A program made the translations under genes and the position numbers. Below the pieces are notes generated by a model. That model was not told where the DNA came from and searched no databases. It saw only the letters and a list, made by a program, of their open reading frames with translations. Source: an uncultured Saprospiraceae bacterium (GTDB taxonomy: Bacteria > Bacteroidota > Bacteroidia > Chitinophagales > Saprospiraceae). From it: 64,000 nucleotides of DNA. The first letter of the stretch is position 1. Each line of letters opens with the position of its first letter. The stretch is from assembly GCA_938015595.1 (NCBI GenBank), contig CALLPI010000010.1, forward strand, positions 300,122-364,121. The letters are read 5' to 3'. Positions 59,067 to 64,000 of the stretch are shown here, piece by piece.

Positions 59067-62000
59067 CTACTTCACCACTGTCATGGTGCGAGTAGCAGTA
59101 TAACCTGCTGTTTTGAGTGTGTATCGGTATGCACCTGGCGCAAGGCTGCCGGCTTCAAACCATACGGTACTGCGGCCTGCCGGATAGTTACCTCGTGCAA
59201 GATGGACTACCCTACCCAACTGGTCAGTGACGACCAAGTCAGCATCCATGGCTTCTGGCAAGTCAAAACTGATGGCCGTTTGGCCGAAGAACGGGTTGGG
59301 CGCATTCTGATGCAGGAAGTATCCGTCAGTTTCTATCACGCTTACATCAGTAATACCTTGCGGCTCAAAGCGCAAGATGATGCCCATGCGCTCTTCGGCG
59401 CTGTTGTAGGCTTCCGACTGAATCCACTGCGAGCGCACCTCCATTAAACCTTCCAAGCCAGATACTGGTTGCAAGGCTCTCAAGCGTATGGTAAAGAGCA
59501 CCTCGTCAGGCGAGGCACTAGCGCCTGTGCCGGCCATGTTGAACCAACTGATGCTGATGCGCCCTTGCGATGCCTGAGCAGTACCCGCTGCCACCGTAGC
59601 AAAAGGCAAAGCAGCTGCTGGGTCAAAGCCGTCAAAGGCAAAGTATTGCGGATCAAACCACAGCCCCAACTGATAGTTGGTGATGTCGTGAAAGTTGCTG
59701 CTACGCACCGGAATACTGATGATCTGACCCTGGCTTGCTGATTTGTCAGCAGCTACCAGTTCTAGCTCAGGCGCAGTACGCGGCTCCAAGCTGCCATCCT
59801 GTAAGTTGTTGGGGTTGGCATGGCCAAGAATGTCGCCTACTTTCACGCCGGTGAAGTTAGCCAGTGTATCGCCCATGACCACCATACTGTCGCAGTTGGG
59901 ATACGGGAACACATTGTAGGCATCGAAAACATCCGGCATGTCGTAGCTATTCGACACAAACACCCACGACGGGCAATGCTCAAAGCTATCGCGCACGCCA
60001 ATAATGAGTTGCTGAATGAGGAATAGGTCCAACGTAGTGAACGCGCCATTGCAATTGGCATCACCAGCAATGATCTGATACGGCGATTCGATCTGCGGTG
60101 GGTTCATACCCAGGATGAAGCGCTGACCGATGAATAGGGCATAAGTAGAGAGCCCATTGGTCGGGTTGCCATACTTGGAGGGGCGTATGGTCATCATTTC
60201 GCCCGCTGGCACATCAGGTGCTTCATAGTAGCCATTTTCGTCGGTCATCTCCATCATGTCCATGTGGTCATTGCCGATGTGCACCTCCGCCTCGGCTACC
60301 GGAGCACCCCAGTAGGTGAGAATTTCGCCCGATACCTGGGCTGGCGAAATAATGGCAGCACTACCTGGGAACGTCACGTAGGGCCTTTCTACGGCTTGGC
60401 CGTTTACTATACAAGTTACTTCCACGGGCAGCGGCGATTCCACAATGCGAATCGGCGTGGACTGCCCCGGCGATCCTGTTAGTTGTACCACCAGGTAGAA
60501 CAGTATCTGGTTTTGCTGTAAGGGTACGCCCTGGCCAGTGTTGGAGAAAAAGTTGAATGTCTTGTTCGCCGAATTGAACTGCGGCGCAATGGCTGCTGGC
60601 AAGATCGAGACGATGTTAGCCACCGACGGGTTTTGCACCAGCAGTGAGCCAGCCAGCGAAGCCAGATTGCTGCAGTTGCGTATGCGCACTGGCACCAGGA
60701 TGTTTTGTCCAGCCAGGCCGCTAGCCTCGCCTACATCCAAAATCGCGTAGTTAGAGGGCACCTGGATGTTGATCTTGAAGCAATATGTAGTAGTACCGCA
60801 AGGATTGCTCACAATCAGGCACACATTGTACACGCCATCCTGCGCATAGGTATGTATAGGGTTCACCGCCGTGGAGGTGGCGCCATCGCCAAATTGCCAT
60901 AAGTAGCTACCAGGCGACGAATGGTTGGTGAAACTGACTGTAAGCACATTGACGCTGAAAGTGAACGACGATATCGGCGCCGAATAGCCGGCATTAAAGC
61001 TGACCAACTGATAGCGCGTACAGCCCGTGGCATCCGTCACGTGGATATTATACGCTCCGGGAGGCAACCCAAAAATGTTGTACGACGACGTGTTGAACGT
61101 AGCCGAACCACTCATTGGCCCTGCCCAAGTGATGTTGAACGGCCCTGTACCGCCTGATATATTGATCTGCAAAGAGCCCTGGAAACCACAGCCGCCCACA
61201 TTGGGCACGATGCTCATCGTGAAGCCAGTTTCGTTATATACCTGGCGCGTATTGATCTCATGACAACCGGCAGCATCATCTACCCGCACCGTATAGTTAC
61301 CGGTTTGCAGGTTCGGGATGGTGAAGGTATTGCCTGTGATGGTCTGGTTGCCGCTGCCATAGATGCTCGTCCAGGTGATGACATATGGCGGCGCATTGCC
61401 GGCTATCTGTACGGTGATAGAGCCTGGGTTGCCACAGGTATTATTGTTAGCCGTGAGTGTTACATTCAGGTTGTCGGGCGCATTAATCAGTGTGACGGTG
61501 TAAGTCGCTTCGCAGAGGTCAAAATCCCGAATCGTCACCGTATAGGTACCTTGCGGCAGATTAGGAATATCGAAGTCGGTAGAAGAAGTTGTAATACTAC
61601 CCGACTGCGGCCCCGTCCAGGTGATGACAAACGGCCCCTGGCCTTGTAGAATAGTAATCCAGATAGACCCCGGCACTCCGCATACACCATTGATAGCTGA
61701 AACATCAGCCACCACTCCGCCCGCATCAGAGTTGTTGATCATCTCCACGTCCATGGCGGTGCAGCCCTGCGAATTAACCACCTGAATCATATAGATACCG
61801 CTGGGCAGGTTGGTAATGTCGTAGGTAGAAGCCGATGTGGTAGCCGAACCGCTGGCCGGTCCTGTCCAGGTAATCATAAATGGCCCGCCGCCACCAAACA
61901 TACGCACTTGTAAATAGCCCTGCGCCCCGCAGAAGCCATGGAATGGGAAGGCGTTGATGGTGAATACTGTACCTGTATTGTTCAGCGTAGCTGTAGTTGT

Positions 62001-64000
62001 AGCGGTGCAGCCGTTGGCACTCGTTACGCTGATATTGTATGTACCACTGGCCAGGTTATTGAGGGTATGCGTAGTACCTGTGATAGATATACTGCCACTG
62101 GCCGGCCCCGACCACGTGATGGCATAAGGACTGGTGCCACCTATCAGGTTAACCGTAATAGAGCCGGGCATGCCACAAATGCCGTTATTGGGTACAGCTG
62201 TAATACTTACGCTGCCCGTTGTCGTTACTACTATCGTATCGGTATCTATACATCCTCTTGAATCTGTACCCGTCACAAAGTATGTACCCGCCGGAGCATT
62301 AGCAATGGTGAAACTGCTGGCAGAAGTAGTGGTGGAACCATTTACCGGCCCAATCCAGTTCAGCGTGTAAGGTGCATTGCCTGATACGATGTTCACTGTG
62401 ATGAAGCCAGGCTGTGCACACACGCCATTAACTCTGGTCAAGGTGATTTCCATATCTGCCTCTGGAGAGCTGAGCGTAGAAGTTTGCGTTTCTACACAAC
62501 CTGTGGCATCCGTTACTGAAATCTGGTATGTGCCTGGCGTGAGGCTATTGATGGTAAAGCTATTATTAGAGGTGGTGGCGCTACCCGACTCCGGACCACT
62601 CCAATTAATGGTATAGCCAGCATTGCCCCCGCTGATGATCACCTGTACCGATCCTTCCTGGCCGCAACTGCCTGTGCTGGCAGTGGTGGTAATCTCCAGA
62701 TCAGTTTCCGCCACGTTCACCGTAGCTGAGGTAGAGTTAGCACAGTTGCTAGCATCCGTTACAGTAAAGGTGTAAGTGCCTTGTCCCAGGTTGGGTACAG
62801 TGAAACTCGTACTGGAGGTGTTCGCACTACCCGAAGCCGCGCCCGTCCAGGTTATGGCGTAGGGGGCTGTGCCGCCACTGATGGTCAGTTGAACCTGGCC
62901 GGGGTTACCACACAAGCCGTTCACTGGCGTAGCAATCACAGCCAGTGTATTGGCCGAGTTGGTCAGCGTCACTGTTTGGGTACTAACGCAACCTTGCGAT
63001 GTAGTAGCAGTGATAGTGTAAGTACCACTGGGCAGGTTGGAAATGATATAACTGCTGGCACTGGTATTGGCCGAGCCATTGACCGCCCCTGTCCAGTTGA
63101 TAGCAATAGGCGGCACGCCCCCATTAAAGGTCAGTGTAATGGAGCCATTTTGACCGCACACGCCTGGAGTAGCCACGGCCGTCATATTGAATGCCTGTCC
63201 GTTGTTGAGCGTTGCATTCTGCGTAGCCGTGCAGTTCTGGCCGCTGCTGACTGTCACGGTATAAGTGCCAGAAGGCAGGTTGGGAATGGTAAAACTACCA
63301 CTTGCCGCCGTAGCGTTGCCGGAAACCGGACCAGACCAACTCACCGAATACGGCGCGGCAGCACCGCTGATAGTGAGTTGGATAGAACCGTTCTGACCAC
63401 ATACGCCGCTCACTCCTGTAGCCGTAAAGGTAATCCCTGCACCGTTGGTCAGCGTCACAGTCTGCGTGCGCGTGCAGCCCTGTGCATCTGTCACTGTGAT
63501 GGTGTAGGTGCCGCTCGGCAGATCAGTGATGTTGTAGAAGGCGTTGCTCGTCGTAGCACTGCCGCTCACCGCCGGCCCAGTCCACTGTATCTGGTACGGC
63601 GCTGTACCGCCCGTGAAGCCAAGATGTATCTGGCCGTTCTGGCCGCAGGTGCCCGGCACCGGCACAGCAGTCACTTGCAGGTTGTTGGCACCGTTGGTCA
63701 GCGTCACAGTCTGCGTGCGCGTGCAGCCCTGTGCATCTGTCACCGTGATGGTGTAGGTGCCGCTCGGCAGATCGGTGATGTTGTAGAAGGCGTTGCTCGT
63801 CGTAGCGCTGCCGCTCACCGCCGGACCAGTCCACTGTATCTGGTACGGCGCTGTACCGCCCGTGAAGCCGAGATGTATCTGGCCGTTCTGGCCGCAGGTG
63901 CCCGGCACCGGCACAGCAGTCACTTGCAGGTTGTTGGCACCGTTGGTCAGCGTTACGGTGCGGCTGAAGGTGCAACCTTGCGAGGTCACCGTCACTGTGT
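59067..64000 (-). CDS. Giant SprB-repeat adhesin with PKD, cohesin and dockerin-like domains and T9SS sorting domain, 5' end missing
   Basis: At least 1640 residues; the frame is open at the window edge. Twelve full repeats of 75-90 residues, plus part of one, have the SprB-like pattern ending LPSGTYTITVTDAQGC. Next come a PKD domain (YLWQFGDGATSTAVNPIHTY), a cohesin-like module (AILDVGEASGLAGQNILVPV), a Cna-B-like module (DENGYYEAPDVPAGEM), a dockerin-like stretch (GDANCNGAFTTLDLFLIQQL), a second cohesin-like module (ISIPVRSSNFHDITNYQLGL), and a type A sorting domain (LHQNAPNPFFGQTAISF to RTMTVVK). It is a surface-displayed or released adhesin. SprB repeats are known from gliding adhesins. 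The terminator at 58992 follows. Confidence 0.9.
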   Translation of the reverse strand, partial: TVTVTSQGCTFSRTVTLTNGANNLQVTAVPVPGTCGQNGQIHLGFTGGTAPYQIQWTGPAVSGSATTSNAFYNITDLPSGTYTITVTDAQGCTRTQTVTLTNGANNLQVTAVPVPGTCGQNGQIHLGFTGGTAPYQIQWTGPAVSGSATTSNAFYNITDLPSGTYTITVTDAQGCTRTQTVTLTNGAGITFTATGVSGVCGQNGSIQLTISGAAAPYSVSWSGPVSGNATAASGSFTIPNLPSGTYTVTVSSGQNCTATQNATLNNGQAFNMTAVATPGVCGQNGSITLTFNGGVPPIAINWTGAVNGSANTSASSYIISNLPSGTYTITATTSQGCVSTQTVTLTNSANTLAVIATPVNGLCGNPGQVQLTISGGTAPYAITWTGAASGSANTSSTSFTVPNLGQGTYTFTVTDASNCANSTSATVNVAETDLEITTTASTGSCGQEGSVQVIISGGNAGYTINWSGPESGSATTSNNSFTINSLTPGTYQISVTDATGCVETQTSTLSSPEADMEITLTRVNGVCAQPGFITVNIVSGNAPYTLNWIGPVNGSTTTSASSFTIANAPAGTYFVTGTDSRGCIDTDTIVVTTTGSVSITAVPNNGICGMPGSITVNLIGGTSPYAITWSGPASGSISITGTTHTLNNLASGTYNISVTSANGCTATTTATLNNTGTVFTINAFPFHGFCGAQGYLQVRMFGGGGPFMITWTGPASGSATTSASTYDITNLPSGIYMIQVVNSQGCTAMDVEMINNSDAGGVVADVSAINGVCGVPGSIWITILQGQGPFVITWTGPQSGSITTSSTDFDIPNLPQGTYTVTIRDFDLCEATYTVTLINAPDNLNVTLTANNNTCGNPGSITVQIAGNAPPYVITWTSIYGSGNQTITGNTFTIPNLQTGNYTVRVDDAAGCHEINTRQVYNETGFTMSIVPNVGGCGFQGSLQINISGGTGPFNITWAGPMSGSATFNTSSYNIFGLPPGAYNIHVTDATGCTRYQLVSFNAGYSAPISSFTFSVNVLTVSFTNHSSPGSYLWQFGDGATSTAVNPIHTYAQDGVYNVCLIVSNPCGTTTYCFKINIQVPSNYAILDVGEASGLAGQNILVPVRIRNCSNLASLAGSLLVQNPSVANIVSILPAAIAPQFNSANKTFNFFSNTGQGVPLQQNQILFYLVVQLTGSPGQSTPIRIVESPLPVEVTCIVNGQAVERPYVTFPGSAAIISPAQVSGEILTYWGAPVAEAEVHIGNDHMDMMEMTDENGYYEAPDVPAGEMMTIRPSKYGNPTNGLSTYALFIGQRFILGMNPPQIESPYQIIAGDANCNGAFTTLDLFLIQQLIIGVRDSFEHCPSWVFVSNSYDMPDVFDAYNVFPYPNCDSMVVMGDTLANFTGVKVGDILGHANPNNLQDGSLEPRTAPELELVAADKSASQGQIISIPVRSSNFHDITNYQLGLWFDPQYFAFDGFDPAAALPFATVAAGTAQASQGRISISWFNMAGTGASASPDEVLFTIRLRALQPVSGLEGLMEVRSQWIQSEAYNSAEERMGIILRFEPQGITDVSVIETDGYFLHQNAPNPFFGQTAISFDLPEAMDADLVVTDQLGRVVHLARGNYPAGRSTVWFEAGSLAPGAYRYTLKTAGYTATRTMTVVK
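63441..63938 (-). repeat. Two near-identical 249-bp tandem repeats in SprB-type gene
   Basis: The segment ACCGTTGGTC recurs at 63441, 63690 and 63939, a period of 249 bases or 83 residues. The two full units encode the same 83 residues (NNLQVTAVPVPGTCGQNGQ as first part) and differ by only a few silent bases, such as ACTGTG against ACCGTG. Other repeats in the gene are far more diverged. Confidence 0.92.

Noticed and set aside
63523-63975. Alternate-frame minus-strand ORF in the SprB repeat region
   Set aside because: Its repeats mirror the 249-bp DNA repeat in a second frame and it is Cys/His/Arg-rich without a motif, a by-product of the tandem repeat.
1-64000. tRNA, rRNA, CRISPR array, prophage or defence island
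   Set aside because: By eye I found no T-loop motif, spaced short repeats, integrase, transposase or known defence genes. A proper tRNA or CRISPR search would be decisive and was not possible.

Overview
The window is from a member of the Bacteroidota with mid-range GC, probably of the Saprospiria/Chitinophagia type. Evidence is several very large secreted proteins with type IX secretion (T9SS) C-terminal sorting domains, a GldB gliding lipoprotein, a PorU/gingipain-like C25 protease, a bacillithiol gene (bshC), SprB-type repeats, and the Bacteroidota promoter -7 element (TAnnTTTG) in front of many genes. I saw no rRNA, tRNA, CRISPR array, insertion sequence, prophage or plasmid gene. It reads as ordinary chromosome with housekeeping genes scattered between large surface-protein genes.

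Layout. 0-5.4 kb: a cut-off VWA-domain gene, a small unknown gene and a large beta-propeller/PKD T9SS protein. 5.8-17 kb: a PLP enzyme with a cupin gene, an acyl-CoA dehydrogenase, and membrane proteins (YihY/BrkB, TerC, AbgT, a copper P-type ATPase). These are followed by a response regulator that overlaps queG, and a universal stress protein. 17-24.9 kb: a secreted trypsin-like protease with a P-domain, a secreted nuclease, nadC, a beta-barrel protein and gldB. 25-38.8 kb: mostly metabolism and information genes (2OG oxygenase, tatA, bshC, aroA, phoH, def, a family 9 glycosyltransferase, carB, trhO), with an orphan LytTR gene in a decayed stretch. 39-48.5 kb: a DUF2279 protein, a C25 protease of about 1660 residues, folB, an unknown exported protein and an alkaline phosphatase. 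48.5-64 kb: a mosaic T9SS protein with a strong terminator, a DUF4403 lipoprotein, an AraC regulator, an OmpA protein, a glutaryl-CoA dehydrogenase-like enzyme, a DCC thiol oxidoreductase, a FAD oxidoreductase, a second universal stress protein, and the 3' part of a giant SprB-repeat/cohesin/dockerin protein that runs off the right edge.

How they fit together. The T9SS cargo proteins, GldB and the C25 protease belong to secretion, surface display and gliding. Most metabolic genes are single transcription units or pairs (usp-queG, carB-glycosyltransferase, cupin-PLP enzyme). Many genes have a TAnnTTTG box 10-80 bases upstream of the start, which I used to correct several over-long ORF starts.

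I did not find a clear new defence or biosynthetic system. The most unusual signals are a dispersed family of about 75-80 bp palindromic intergenic elements sharing a CGCCAAGTTTTGTG core, a cohesin-dockerin-cohesin arrangement inside a SprB-repeat T9SS protein with near-identical 249-bp repeats, a T9SS gene whose two halves differ sharply in base composition, and an antisense overlap between a response regulator and the conserved end of queG.
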